Numbered from the stretch's first letter, positions 17,725 to 27,258 are shown. The stretch: 64,000 nucleotides of DNA from Gordonibacter sp. 28C (GCF_003339845.1 NZ_PPTR01000003.1:248001-312000); one strand, 5' to 3'. The notes: generated by a model not told the origin, from the sequence alone. Program-made: numbers and translations.

Positions 17725-18396
17725 TTACTCCAGCGGACGCGCCGGCATCGTCTCGGGCGAGAGCAGGCGCTTGTAATACGATCCGGTTGTATAAAGCGCC
17801 GCAGCCGGGTTGTGCGCGAGCACGCGGTCCTTCACGATCAGGTAGGTTACCGGTGCCTCCGAATGCTTGATGAACAGCGTGTCGTGACCGACGCACAAAC
17901 CGACGATCACGTTGAGATCCGTTTCCTCCTCGTTGAGGACACGCGCTTGCACGATGGGGTTGCAGGTGGACTCGTGCTCGCCCGGACGCACCTTCACGTT
18001 GTCGGGAATGCCCGCTTTCGTCTTGTCGATACCGCCAACCTTGCACACGACCGCGCACACGCTGTCGAGCCCCTTCGCCTTGAGCACCTTCGCGAACTTC
18101 TGCGATTCATGCACCAGGCCCATGCAGGTTGCAATGCCGATCTTTTTCGCGCCGATCTTCTGAGCGAAGAGCACCACCTCCTCGACCCTTGTCAAACGGC
18201 CGTAGTACAATCCCTCGATTTCAGCCGCAGCCTTGAATATCTTGGACGTTTCCGGATCGTTGTTGTACTGGTCGAGCGCATAATCGAACTCTTCGTCCGG
18301 GGTGTGGGTGGTCATGCAGAACCCCGGCCAATCGCTGTCCAGATGATCGCAATGGAACACACCGCAATTCGCGCAGCTCTTGTTGTCGTAACTCAT
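17725..18396 (-). CDS. DUF1847 family cysteine-rich protein
   Basis: 223 residues. The N-terminus is cysteine-rich (CANCGVFHC, then GFCMTTH), consistent with a metal site. The body contains IGIATCMGLVHESQKFAKVL and CAVVCKVGGIDKTKAGI, and a later VIVGLCVGHDTLFIKHSEAP block; these are hallmarks of the DUF1847 family, of unknown function. Its ATG overlaps the adenosyltransferase stop by four bases, making it the last gene of the B12-dependent mutase operon. A role in metal or corrinoid handling is possible but unproven. The length is normal. Confidence 0.82.
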   Translation of the reverse strand: MSYDNKSCANCGVFHCDHLDSDWPGFCMTTHTPDEEFDYALDQYNNDPETSKIFKAAAEIEGLYYGRLTRVEEVVLFAQKIGAKKIGIATCMGLVHESQKFAKVLKAKGLDSVCAVVCKVGGIDKTKAGIPDNVKVRPGEHESTCNPIVQARVLNEEETDLNVIVGLCVGHDTLFIKHSEAPVTYLIVKDRVLAHNPAAALYTTGSYYKRLLSPETMPARPLE

Positions 18397-18908
18397 TGTT
18401 CCTCCTCCTTGGCTTCGTCCTCGTATCGGGCGAGCACGTAGCAGAGATCAGATATACGGTTGAAAAACGCAAGCGCGGCCGGGGTCGCCAACCCTTCATC
18501 GTCACAAGCGAGGATCACTCGCTCGCATCGCCGGGCAACGGTTCGCGCCACATGCAGTGCGGCGGAGCCAGCGGATTCTCCAGGAACCTGAAAGGAAAAA
18601 CCCGAAGGGATGAGAGAACTGTACTTATCGATCGTCTGCTCAAGACCCTCCACGTCTTCGGCGCGAATGCGCGCTTCGCCCCCTAAGGTCGCCATCTCGG
18701 CCATCGAATGGACGAGTGAGCGCTGCAGCTCGTAGAGCACCTCCCCTACGCTATCATGGGAAACAAGCGCTCGTGCCAAGCCCAGTGACGCCTGCAGCTC
18801 GTCCACCGTGCCGTAGGCGTCGATGCGCGAACAGCATTTGGAAACGCGCTCACCCGAGTACAGCGAGGTCTCGCCTTGGTCCCCCGTCCTTGTGTAAACC
18901 TTCGCCAT
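18393..18908 (-). CDS. pduO: Cob(I)alamin adenosyltransferase, PduO/MMAB type
   Basis: 171 residues. The N-terminal ATP-binding motif is VYTRTGDQGETSLYSGERV. The YGTVDELQASLGLAR segment and, late in the chain, CERVILACDDEG and FNRISDLCYVLARYEDE follow as in PduO-type ATP:cob(I)alamin adenosyltransferases. It makes adenosylcobalamin, the cofactor of the mutase encoded upstream in the same operon. The ATG at 18908 follows GAGGAGG; a longer frame upstream lacks similarity. The gene lies about 150 bases after the permease gene and overlaps the DUF1847 gene. Confidence 0.92.
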   Translation of the reverse strand: MAKVYTRTGDQGETSLYSGERVSKCCSRIDAYGTVDELQASLGLARALVSHDSVGEVLYELQRSLVHSMAEMATLGGEARIRAEDVEGLEQTIDKYSSLIPSGFSFQVPGESAGSAALHVARTVARRCERVILACDDEGLATPAALAFFNRISDLCYVLARYEDEAKEEEQ

Positions 18909-19061
18909 CGAAAGAACCTCCTCTTGCATCGGCGGTTCGTGCCGCATCGGACAAGTATACGCCGCTTTGACGGGACCGCCCCGAAAGACGGCCCCGCCTC
19001 GCTCGAAGCGGATCGCCGAGTGCAGCGGAAACGATCCGGCTTGAACGCTAAACCGGTTTTC

Positions 19062-20663
19062 CTAGTAGGTCACCGCAAAGAACTGCGACATGGCCACCGA
19101 TATCGCCACTAGAACGAGCGCGTAAGGAACGACGCGACGCAAGACGCCGCCCTCTTCGCCGATTTTGTCGATGGACGAAGATGCCTGCTGAAGCTTGACC
19201 GGAGTGATAACGGACGCCAAACCAGCAGCGACTCCGCCGGAAGCGATGACCACGAGCGGGTTCAATCCCAGAATCTCCGAGCTAATGAGGTTGTACTTGG
19301 CGAACAGTGCGACGGTCGATGTTTCGGAACCCGTAACGAAGCCCGATACCAGACCGAGGAAGCCGTTCGCAACGGGATAGAACCACCCGAACGCGTCAGC
19401 GGCCGCATTGGCCCAAAGGCTGATGATGTTCTTGCTTTGGTCGACCAGAACCCAGGCGCCGCCATCACCGGTCGCCGTATATGCAGAGTACATCATGACG
19501 TAGGCGATGCAGAAGTAGATGATGGAGCTGATGGTGGGCGGAGCCCAGCGCTTGTTCCACTTCTTGAGAATCGCACCCCACGTGCCCTTCTTCGGCTTGA
19601 TGATGAGCCACGAGGCGACAAGCGTGGAAACGAGCACCCAGAAGTACGCCTGCCACAGCGGACGCAAGGGCTGGCCGGCATCGCCGGGGAACAGGATGAC
19701 CCTCGCTTCGAGGTCCGTGTACAAAAGGTCGTACAGCGGCGGGATGAAGTTCGTTATCAGGCAGAAGGCGATCAGCAGCGCCCAAGGGCTCAATGCCTTC
19801 CACAGCGGCATCGCCTTCTCCGCCTCCAGATCCTCCTCAGTGAGAACCGAGCGATCGATCAGCGGTATCTTGCGAAGCTTCATATAAAGTATCATGATTG
19901 CCAAAGTAACCGCAGCGGCGATTACGCCCGTCAAAACGATCCCGTAGCCAATGTAGGAAACGGCCATGGCGGTGAAGCCCATGCCAAGACCGGTGATAAG
20001 CGCAGGCACGATGCCCTGCTTGAGCAGTTTCGGGCCGCCTGCCATCATGAGCATGGCAAAGCAGATGCATGGCGTGATAACCGGCAGGTAATGCGAGAAG
20101 AAGATAGCGATATGCTGCACCGTGGGAGCGCCCCCGTCCGGCATCGTGAAACCGGCTCCCGTGAGGATGTCAGACAGCGTGACCACCGGGGCGGCGAGCA
20201 TGGCGAACGTGCACAGCGAGTCGTAACCGATGCACGGCAGCGCGATGGATACGATGACCGAATAGCCCATCGCGAACATGATAGGCGGCAAGATGATTGC
20301 CGGCGTGGCGCCAACCGAAACCAGCGCCGTGCCGATAATCACGTTGACGATCATGATCTGGCAGGCTTTGCTGCCCGGAGCGAGAGTCTTAATAGCCACG
20401 ACCGCGCGCTGCAAAGCACCCGTTTCTTGCATGAAGGTGATTTGCAGCAAAGCGAAGAAGCCCATGCCGGTGACAGCCATTGAAGCAAGCGCGCCCTTCG
20501 CCGATGCGATCAGCCCGATGTCGACCCCCGTGTCGAAGAAGAAGTAGGCAACGGCCATGACGGCAACCCAGCCGACGATGCCCGCAATGTCACCACGAAT
20601 CTTGAACCCTATGATCAAAATCAAGATTAGGATAACGGGCACAAACGAAATTAATAGCTCCAT
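19062..20663 (-). CDS. L-lactate permease family transporter (LctP)
   Basis: 533 residues with about 12-14 transmembrane helices. It contains the C-terminal glycine-rich region NGFLGLVSGFVTGSETSTVA, then LFAKYN, characteristic of the LctP family, and an early ALLQITFMQETGALQ segment. Family members import lactate, glycolate or related 2-hydroxyacids with protons. Here it lies in a B12-riboswitch operon immediately after the mutase S-subunit gene (25 bases). It probably brings in the substrate of that pathway or exports its product. The ATG at 20663 follows AAGGAGGGGG. The substrate cannot be told from sequence. Confidence 0.85.
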   Translation of the reverse strand: MELLISFVPVILILILIIGFKIRGDIAGIVGWVAVMAVAYFFFDTGVDIGLIASAKGALASMAVTGMGFFALLQITFMQETGALQRAVVAIKTLAPGSKACQIMIVNVIIGTALVSVGATPAIILPPIMFAMGYSVIVSIALPCIGYDSLCTFAMLAAPVVTLSDILTGAGFTMPDGGAPTVQHIAIFFSHYLPVITPCICFAMLMMAGGPKLLKQGIVPALITGLGMGFTAMAVSYIGYGIVLTGVIAAAVTLAIMILYMKLRKIPLIDRSVLTEEDLEAEKAMPLWKALSPWALLIAFCLITNFIPPLYDLLYTDLEARVILFPGDAGQPLRPLWQAYFWVLVSTLVASWLIIKPKKGTWGAILKKWNKRWAPPTISSIIYFCIAYVMMYSAYTATGDGGAWVLVDQSKNIISLWANAAADAFGWFYPVANGFLGLVSGFVTGSETSTVALFAKYNLISSEILGLNPLVVIASGGVAAGLASVITPVKLQQASSSIDKIGEEGGVLRRVVPYALVLVAISVAMSQFFAVTY

Positions 20664-20688
20664 AACGTATCCCCCTCCTTGAAGCTCG

Positions 20689-21129
20689 TTAGACGAGACC
20701 GAGGTCCTTGTTGAGAATCTCCACAGTCGCCTCCGCCGTTACGGTGTTTTGAAACACCCGGTTGAAGCCCATATCGGCAAAGCGACGCTCGATTTCGGGC
20801 CACTTGTTCACCAGGTCAAGCGGTGCGGCCACCTGCCCGCCGGCGTACAGCAAAATGTCCCCGATGCCGGCCTCAACGCACTTCTCACGCATACCCTCGC
20901 AATCGATGATGCCCATTCCGTACAGCGACGAGCACAGAATGGCGTCGGCGTTGATCTCGATTGCCGCGTTGATGAACTCCTCCTGCGGAACGACCGCGCC
21001 GAGAAAAGCCACCTGGTAACCAGCATCGCGGAACGCCTGGGTGAGCACCCAACCCCCGATCATGTGGGCGTCTTTGCCGATGGTGCCGATAACGACGGCC
21101 TTGTTCGGCGTTTTCTTCGTTTCGTTCAT
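20689..21129 (-). CDS. Glutamate-mutase-like small subunit, B12-binding (GlmS/MutS family)
   Basis: 146 residues, close to the usual 137 of GlmS. The B12-binding motif D-x-H-x-x-G is present as GKDAHMIGG near residue 19, supplying the lower-axial histidine. ADAILCSSLYGMGIIDCEGM and ILLYAGGQV follow as in the Rossmann-like B12 fold, and the end (RFADMGFNRVF) matches the family. It carries adenosylcobalamin for the large subunit encoded directly upstream (42 bases). A GGGAGG site precedes the ATG. The small subunit looks conventional; the oddities are in the large subunit. Confidence 0.92.
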   Translation of the reverse strand: MNETKKTPNKAVVIGTIGKDAHMIGGWVLTQAFRDAGYQVAFLGAVVPQEEFINAAIEINADAILCSSLYGMGIIDCEGMREKCVEAGIGDILLYAGGQVAAPLDLVNKWPEIERRFADMGFNRVFQNTVTAEATVEILNKDLGLV

Positions 21130-21171
21130 GAAAACCGCTACCTCCCTTTCGTTTCTCGAACCAGTATTCGT

Positions 21172-22644
21172 TTACACCTGCGGGGCAATGCGCGAGGCAA
21201 ACTGCAGGTCACCAACCAGCATGCTGAAATCAAGGGGGCGACCCTCTATCTTCGCCCGGCTCTCCAGCTTCATGCGATGGTAATCACGCACCTCCTGCGG
21301 CACGGGCAGATCGCCCATATCCCAGTAGCGCTGGGCCTTCTCGGCATCGCGCATAAGGCGCACGTTTCCGTGGTTGTGCACCCACGGGGTGAGCATGGCG
21401 TCGATCCAACCCGCCTCGACCCCCTTGCACAGCGCAACGACCGCATCGCCATCGGCGACTTCAAGGCACTTGTCCAGAATGGAGCGGACCTCGAGCTCGA
21501 TCATTTGCTCTTCCAATCGGTAGTCCTCGCCCGAAGTGTCGACGTGCTGCCTGCCGATAAGCGTGTCGAGGTGGCGCGCCATGCGAACCGCGTTCGACAT
21601 GCCCTCCTTGGTCGGCGTGGCAAACGCCTCATCACGACACTTGAGAATGGCCGTGTCGATACCCGCCAGGAACGTGTCAACCGTGTTCCAGGCGATCATC
21701 GCCTCCGCCTCGTCAATGCGAGGAGGCCATGCGCCCAAAAACGGGAACGCGCCGGATGAGAACTTGATGTCGGTATAGCCGAACTTGTCCAGATACTCGC
21801 GCGCCAGCTTCTCGGTGACGTTGATGGTGGCGCAATCCTCGACAAGATGCATGTTGAGGCCAAGCTCGAAGTAGAATTGCTTGATACCCTGCGCAGCGCC
21901 GATGAGCGTCTGCGACGTCATAACGAGCGCCTTGAACCCAGGGGCATCGTAGCCGGTCAGGTTGGATGTGATATGGGGGGCGATGGGCACGCCGGCCTCG
22001 GTGTACTTCGCAGCCAACCTCGACTCGTATTGGTTGATGCGAATCTCCTCGGCGAGATCGATGTACTTGCAGTGCGCGATAACCTCCTGGAGCGAGCGGC
22101 AGTTGCAGGCGTTCCAACCGGAAGCGAGCGCGATCTCGGAAGCAAGTCGTCCATCTTCGTCGGTGGAGTTCATCGTTATCGGGGCCCGGACGGCTCGCTT
22201 CACCTTGCGAGCCTCCTCAACGCCGTGGTTCACGATAGGATAGCCGTTGAGCATGGTCTGCCCTTCGGCCTTCGTGCGCTCAAGACCCACTTGGGCCATG
22301 TCGAAGCTGCATTTGCGCGTATAGGAGTCGGTATAGAAGTTCCACACGCCGTTCGGCAGCAGCGGAGACTCGCTCTCGACATATTGCACGCCCTCGAGCA
22401 GCTGCTCGGTCAACGCATGCCCGAACTGCGGCTGCAGGTTGTGCACCTCGTTCTCGCGCGCTGCAAGCTGCCGCTCAGCGTAATTCTTCCCCGCCGAAAG
22501 CTCCTTGGCCGCAGCGATGCACTCGTCGAAGTCGGCTATCTCCTGCCCCGTCTTCCACATGGGCAGCACCTCTTCGTTTCTGATGCGGAAGAACTCCTCA
22601 TCATCGAGTCGCACGTTGCGGATAGCCTCTCCTTGTCGTGCCAT
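21172..22644 (-). CDS. Glutamate-mutase-like large subunit with altered active site (GlmE/MutE family)
   Basis: 490 residues, TIM-barrel subunit of the AdoCbl-dependent glutamate mutase family. Family blocks are clear: FRIRNEEVLPMWKTG, TMLNGYPIVNHGV, ATPTKEGMSNAVRMARHLD and the C-terminal RAKIEGRPLDFSMLVGDLQF. Compared by eye with the Clostridium cochlearium enzyme as I recall it, the second claw arginine is kept (Arg110 for Arg100). The other two are replaced (Gln73 for Arg66, Asn159 for Arg149), as are the amino-group residues (Asn181 for Glu171, Glu187 for Tyr177, His191 for Tyr181). The key region aligns without gaps for 89 residues. It should therefore rearrange a different carbon skeleton. 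The start follows GAGGAGG. Confidence 0.88.
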   Translation of the reverse strand: MARQGEAIRNVRLDDEEFFRIRNEEVLPMWKTGQEIADFDECIAAAKELSAGKNYAERQLAARENEVHNLQPQFGHALTEQLLEGVQYVESESPLLPNGVWNFYTDSYTRKCSFDMAQVGLERTKAEGQTMLNGYPIVNHGVEEARKVKRAVRAPITMNSTDEDGRLASEIALASGWNACNCRSLQEVIAHCKYIDLAEEIRINQYESRLAAKYTEAGVPIAPHITSNLTGYDAPGFKALVMTSQTLIGAAQGIKQFYFELGLNMHLVEDCATINVTEKLAREYLDKFGYTDIKFSSGAFPFLGAWPPRIDEAEAMIAWNTVDTFLAGIDTAILKCRDEAFATPTKEGMSNAVRMARHLDTLIGRQHVDTSGEDYRLEEQMIELEVRSILDKCLEVADGDAVVALCKGVEAGWIDAMLTPWVHNHGNVRLMRDAEKAQRYWDMGDLPVPQEVRDYHRMKLESRAKIEGRPLDFSMLVGDLQFASRIAPQV

Positions 22645-22696
22645 ATTCCGTACCTCCTCGTTACTCGTTCGATAAATTCCAGCAACCGGCCATGCC

Positions 22697-24121
22697 TCAG
22701 CATTCGAGACGACCGGCGACACGCCCGAAAACTACGCACTCGGCAATACCGTTACCTCCTAACCGATCGATCCCGTGCACGCCGCCGCACACCTCGCCGG
22801 CCGCGTAGAGACCCGGGATGGGCTTCCCCTCTATATCGATGACGCGGGCCTCCGCATCGATGCGCAAGCCGCCCATGCAGTAGTGGACGGACGGCCACTG
22901 GGGTATTGCGTAGAAATCCCCGGAATCCAAGGGGGCCATCTGGCTTGTCATCGGCTTGCCGAACGCCTCGTCGACGCCGGTCAAGATAGCCGCGTTGTGC
23001 CGTGCGATGCCTTCTTCGAAGATGGCGGGGTCGAAGCCCGCTTGTTCGGCAAGGCCGGAAAGCGTGGCCGCCTTGCAGGCACGTCCTCGCTCCACTAGCC
23101 GCGCGATACCGTCCGCATCAATTCCTAGCAGCTCGAAGATCCGGTCGTTCAAAATCGAATAGGTTGGTTTGCCGCCCGCGTTCATCTGCGCGTTTGAAAC
23201 ATCCTCCCTGCTCGCCAGTTCGTTGACGAAACGCCGTCCGATGCCGTTCACGTAGACGAGCCCGTAGCCGGTGCCCGAATAGCACAAGAACGCCGCCTGG
23301 TCGATGCCCCCGGTTTTGGGGTCGGCGCAGGGATACAGCTGCACGAACTCCATATGAACCGCATCGGCACCGACCGCCTTGGCGAAGCGGATCATTTCTC
23401 CAGTCGCGCCCTTGTGATTCGTGCAGCTGTAGGCGGCGCTCAACGACGGCTTGTAAGCCGTGCGCAGCTCCACATCGCGGCCGTATCCCCCCGACGCGAC
23501 GATCACGCCGTGCGCCGCGCGGATGTTCTTGACCGTTCCGTCATCTACCACGGCAACGCCCAGCACCCGCCCGGGGGGATTGTCGGCAAACGGGCGCCAG
23601 CCTTCTCTGAACAGATTGCGCACCGCAGCGTTGCGGCGAAGCTCCACGTGGCCGCTCGCAAAACACGCTTCTTGCAAAAGGCCCATCGTCTCGCTTCCCG
23701 AGCATGCCATCTGATAGCTGCGATACGCCGAATGGCCCCCGATGCGCGGCAGGCTTTTCCGAAACGGGATGCCCGCATCCACCAAAAAGTCGAGTCCCGC
23801 CGGGGCCTCCTTGGCCAGCACCTCGACGAGCTCCGGCACGTTGTAGAGTCCGCCCGCCCGCATCGTGTCGTCAAAGTGCGCTCTCCAGGAGTCCTCGCCC
23901 AAACCTAGCTCCTCGCGCAGCTTGAGCTTGCTGTCCCAGCAGCAATAACCTCCGCCCGCAATGCGCGAGTTCCCGCCGCTGTAGGGCATCTTCTCCAAAA
24001 CGAGCACGCGCTCGTAGGTTTTCGCGGCCTCGCTCGCCGCAACGAGCCCGGCGAAGCCCGACCCTACGACGACAACGTCCGCAATTTCGTCCCACCAACC
24101 CTGATCTTCGTTGTCCAGCAT
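22697..24121 (-). CDS. FAD-dependent fumarate-reductase-like flavoprotein
   Basis: 474 residues of the fumarate reductase/succinate dehydrogenase flavoprotein group. The N-terminal FAD motif is VVVVGSGFAGLVAASEAA, followed by MPYSGGNSRIAGGGY. Active-site-like segments RIGGHSAYRSY and VHYCMGGLRID, and the C-terminal GLYAAGEVCGGVHG with DRLGGNGIAECVVFG, are typical. Relatives reduce activated C=C bonds (fumarate, urocanate, related enoates). No signal peptide, heme or FMN-attachment domain is seen, so it should be cytosolic and need an external donor. It lies between the MmgE/PrpD and mutase genes, suggesting it reduces an enoate formed in that pathway. Confidence 0.87.
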   Translation of the reverse strand: MLDNEDQGWWDEIADVVVVGSGFAGLVAASEAAKTYERVLVLEKMPYSGGNSRIAGGGYCCWDSKLKLREELGLGEDSWRAHFDDTMRAGGLYNVPELVEVLAKEAPAGLDFLVDAGIPFRKSLPRIGGHSAYRSYQMACSGSETMGLLQEACFASGHVELRRNAAVRNLFREGWRPFADNPPGRVLGVAVVDDGTVKNIRAAHGVIVASGGYGRDVELRTAYKPSLSAAYSCTNHKGATGEMIRFAKAVGADAVHMEFVQLYPCADPKTGGIDQAAFLCYSGTGYGLVYVNGIGRRFVNELASREDVSNAQMNAGGKPTYSILNDRIFELLGIDADGIARLVERGRACKAATLSGLAEQAGFDPAIFEEGIARHNAAILTGVDEAFGKPMTSQMAPLDSGDFYAIPQWPSVHYCMGGLRIDAEARVIDIEGKPIPGLYAAGEVCGGVHGIDRLGGNGIAECVVFGRVAGRLEC

Positions 24122-24156
24122 GTTTCTCGCCGCCTTCCCCTTCTGGCTTCGATCGA

Positions 24157-25521
24157 TCAGTTCGTCATGAAGTGGAACAGCTCGTCGACGTTTCCCATGT
24201 CAGCAACATCGAGGCACTTCCGATATATCTCGTCCGCCCGCTCTTCGAGGAAGGGCTTCTTCGCGAAATCGATGCAGTCGTAGAAACGACGTTTGAAGTC
24301 TTCGTCCTTAAGCGGCGCCTCTTCGGTGCCGGGCGAGATATCGATGGAACCCTCGTAGATGCTGCCGTCCTTGCAGATGACTTTGATGTCGGACGCATAG
24401 TGCGGGCGGATGGGGTCGAGGCTCGGGTCGCAGACAGACTCGATCTTCTTCGTGAACTCCAGAACCTCGTCGTTCATGATGAACTCCGGCTCGAAGTGCT
24501 CGAGCTTGACCTCCTTGCGCACAAGCGCGTTGGCGATGCAGTAAGGCGTGCCGAACTGTGCATTGACCTTGGGGTTGTCGCCCAGTTTGAAATTGCCGAC
24601 CAAGTTGTACCCGTAGGTCGGCATCGTGAGCACGATATGCTCGACGTCGTCGGCACAGAAACCGCGCTTCGCCATCATGCTCAAGATAAGCTCGGTGGAG
24701 CCCTGCGTCATACCGCAGCTCGGATACTTCTTGAAGCCGAGCGTGTACGTGTGCAGCGGCTCTTCCCCCAAACCTGCGAATATCTCTTCGCCGTTCGTAC
24801 GCCCGTTCGTGAACAGGTTGAAGTACCCGTACACGCCGTCGAGGAAGTCAACGGGACCGGTGATGGCCTTGGACGCCAGACGCGCGCACTCGACGCCGGC
24901 CTGGCCGATCCATCCCTCGATAACGCGCACCGCCAACGCGCCGTCTATGTTGCACTGGAAGCTTCCCGCAGCGCGGTTGAACGCCAGGGCGAGCGTGTGA
25001 AGGATCTCTTTATGGGACATTCCCCATATCTTCGCCGCCCCCGCAGCAGCCCCGAACACGCCGGCGATGCCCGTCGGGTCGAACCCGTGATAGTCCTTTT
25101 CCAGCAGGTTCAGGCGCAAAGCCACCTCGTCGCCGACGGCGATGGCGTTGACGAACTCCTTGCCGCTGACCCCTCCCTTCATCTCGGCAACGGCGTAAAT
25201 GGCGGGAATCATGCCGGAGCCGACGTGCATGCCGGGCTTGATGTGGTCGCACACGTCGAGTGCGCGCCCCATGACGCCGTTTGCGAAGGCAGCCTGCTGG
25301 GCCGGCACTTTGCCGCCGTGCACGAGGATGGTGGCCTCTTCCTTGCCCCCAAGGTCTTTGGCGATCTCGACGACCTCTTCGCATCCCATGTTCGAGCTGC
25401 CTGCGATCACGCACCCGACATAGGTCAGGATCTGCTTTTTCACGATGTCAATATCAGTTGCGTTCAGGTCGTCGTACGTGGCATCCTCGATGAAAGAGAC
25501 CACTTTGTCTTCTACCCTCAT
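24157..25521 (-). CDS. MmgE/PrpD family protein (dehydratase/decarboxylase/isomerase family)
   Basis: 454 residues, normal for the MmgE/PrpD family. That family includes 2-methylcitrate dehydratase, cis-aconitate decarboxylase and iminodisuccinate epimerase. Visible blocks are AAFANGVMGRALDVCDHIKP near the start, the central GIAGVFGAAAGAAKIWGM, FNRAAGSFQCNIDGALAVRV, and KKYPSCGMTQGSTELIL, which corresponds to the conserved K-x-Y-P-x-C region. The reaction cannot be read from family alone; in this operon a hydration/dehydration step on a branched acid is plausible. The ATG at 25521 follows AAAGGATG. The gene sits between the reactivase and flavoprotein genes. Confidence 0.88.
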   Translation of the reverse strand: MRVEDKVVSFIEDATYDDLNATDIDIVKKQILTYVGCVIAGSSNMGCEEVVEIAKDLGGKEEATILVHGGKVPAQQAAFANGVMGRALDVCDHIKPGMHVGSGMIPAIYAVAEMKGGVSGKEFVNAIAVGDEVALRLNLLEKDYHGFDPTGIAGVFGAAAGAAKIWGMSHKEILHTLALAFNRAAGSFQCNIDGALAVRVIEGWIGQAGVECARLASKAITGPVDFLDGVYGYFNLFTNGRTNGEEIFAGLGEEPLHTYTLGFKKYPSCGMTQGSTELILSMMAKRGFCADDVEHIVLTMPTYGYNLVGNFKLGDNPKVNAQFGTPYCIANALVRKEVKLEHFEPEFIMNDEVLEFTKKIESVCDPSLDPIRPHYASDIKVICKDGSIYEGSIDISPGTEEAPLKDEDFKRRFYDCIDFAKKPFLEERADEIYRKCLDVADMGNVDELFHFMTN

Positions 25522-25648
25522 GCCGCATCCTTTCGTATCTCGCACTCTGCTCCTTCGGCAGAGCTCGACCGGCACCGGGTTCGCCGGCGCTTGTCTTCTT
25601 GGTTGCCCCCTTCGCGCATTGCGGTTGCGATCGAAGGACGTTTTCCGT

Positions 25649-27157
25649 TCAGTGGGTCATCAAACCGCCACAGCCCCCATGCTCTACCCCGCCTAAAGCG
25701 CTTCCGCGATCGGCGTAACCGCCCGATACAGGGGACGACGTCGCAGGATCGACGGGCTTCAAGTACTTCTTCGCGATACGCAGGGCTTGGTCGGGATGGT
25801 CTTGGGATAGCAAACCCACGGCGTAGAGCACATAGGTCGTGTCCAAATAGAAATTCGGGTGCGTCGGTCTGAGGCTTTCCGGGTTCTTGAGATCGTAGGT
25901 GGCGGCAGGCAAGATGCGCTCAGGGTGCTCCCCGTAGCGGAATATCCCTCCGATCCCAATCACGTTGCGCACGTCGAGAAGGTTCTTGCCTCGCTGCACA
26001 TCGACCTCCCCAATGGCAACCGTCTCCTTGCGAGCCGTCCCCGCATGGCGACGAACCGCCACATCGGCGGCCGAATACGCCAAGGCGATATCGAAGGCCC
26101 ATTCCACCGGGTTCTCAGGCTTATGGGAGGTGTTGTGAGCAAGAAAGGAGGTGAACGCGGCGGGGTCGATGGAATCGGCGTCGACGTCCGGAGCAACCTC
26201 GCGCATATTGTCGGTGATCGTCTCGACGCCCACCAGCTCGCAGATGGTGTTCGCGTTCCACCGGATGCCCAAGTCGCCCTCGACCGTGCGCTTTACCTTG
26301 TTCTCGGGCAAACCACGCACGATGGTCTGCGGCGTAACGGGCTTCACCTCCTCAACGGAATGCACGTTGATGGTCGCTCCGCCGATCTCGAGCACTAAAA
26401 CGCTGCCCATGCCCGACTCGTGCTTGGAGCCTTCGGCGATAAGCGTCGCGGCGTTGAGCGAGGCTTTGGGCGTGGGAATGATGTCGCGGCCGATGAACCT
26501 CGCCGCATACTCGAGCCCCTTCGCCTTGGTGATATGCTTGACGAATATCTCCCGTATGACGCTCTGGGCGGATTCGACGCGCACCTGATCGACTTCTGGC
26601 AAGACGTTGTCAGCAAGGTAGACTTTCTTTCCCGATGCTTCGAGCTTCTGGGCGATCTCGTCTTGCACTGCCGTGTTGCCGCAGACGAGGATAGGACATG
26701 CTATGCTTGTCTGCGCCAGCATATCGGCATTGTGACGGATCACATCCTTGTTGCCGCCGTTCGTTCCTCCCGCCAGCATGACGATATCGCACGTCATCCT
26801 CTCTATTTCGGCAGCCTGCGCGCTCGAAAGCTCGTATCCGTAGGATCCGATGACTTTGGCTCCGGCACCGAGTGCGGCGCGGCGGGCGGCCTCGAGCGTA
26901 AGCGACGGCACGAGCCCGATCGAAACCATTTTGAGACCGCCTGCGGCTGACGAGCAGGCGTATTTTCCTACGTAGTCGTCAAGACCGAGCCCGCACGCGG
27001 CCTGAAGCAGCCCGAGCGCCTCGTCGAGACCGACGCGAACGTCCGTCTCGATGGTGGTCGACGCCTGAGCCGTGCCGAGAACGATCTCCCCTTCAAGGTC
27101 GATCGCGGTAACCTTGGTGTACGTGCTTCCAAAATCGATGAGCAGATAGGCTTCCAT
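25649..27157 (-). CDS. GlmL/MutL-type reactivating ATPase for the B12 mutase
   Basis: 502 residues of the GlmL (MutL, methylaspartate mutase accessory) family in the actin-like ATPase fold. The N-terminal phosphate loop is LLIDFGSTYTKVTAID, a second one appears in VLVLEIGGATINVHSV, and IVMLAGGTNGGNKDVI and VIGIGGIFRYG are family blocks. Such proteins exchange damaged cobalamin in the mutase using ATP. It is the first gene after the third cobalamin riboswitch, with its start at the ATG preceded by GGGGAG. It is about 40 residues longer than typical GlmL because of a Gly-rich C-terminal tail (GGYADRGSALGG). Confidence 0.92.
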   Translation of the reverse strand: MEAYLLIDFGSTYTKVTAIDLEGEIVLGTAQASTTIETDVRVGLDEALGLLQAACGLGLDDYVGKYACSSAAGGLKMVSIGLVPSLTLEAARRAALGAGAKVIGSYGYELSSAQAAEIERMTCDIVMLAGGTNGGNKDVIRHNADMLAQTSIACPILVCGNTAVQDEIAQKLEASGKKVYLADNVLPEVDQVRVESAQSVIREIFVKHITKAKGLEYAARFIGRDIIPTPKASLNAATLIAEGSKHESGMGSVLVLEIGGATINVHSVEEVKPVTPQTIVRGLPENKVKRTVEGDLGIRWNANTICELVGVETITDNMREVAPDVDADSIDPAAFTSFLAHNTSHKPENPVEWAFDIALAYSAADVAVRRHAGTARKETVAIGEVDVQRGKNLLDVRNVIGIGGIFRYGEHPERILPAATYDLKNPESLRPTHPNFYLDTTYVLYAVGLLSQDHPDQALRIAKKYLKPVDPATSSPVSGGYADRGSALGGVEHGGCGGLMTH

Positions 27158-27258
27158 GAGCTTGTCTCCCCTTCCTTTCATCATGAGAACCGGTGGTGCC
27201 TTGCGTAACCGATAAAGACTCGGGCGATGAGAGATGATTGACGCCCTTCCTTCCTGTG

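Noticed and set aside
20689-22644. Plain annotation as methylaspartate (glutamate) mutase
   Set aside because: Family membership is clear but the substrate-binding residues do not fit glutamate, and methylaspartase and mesaconase genes are missing nearby.
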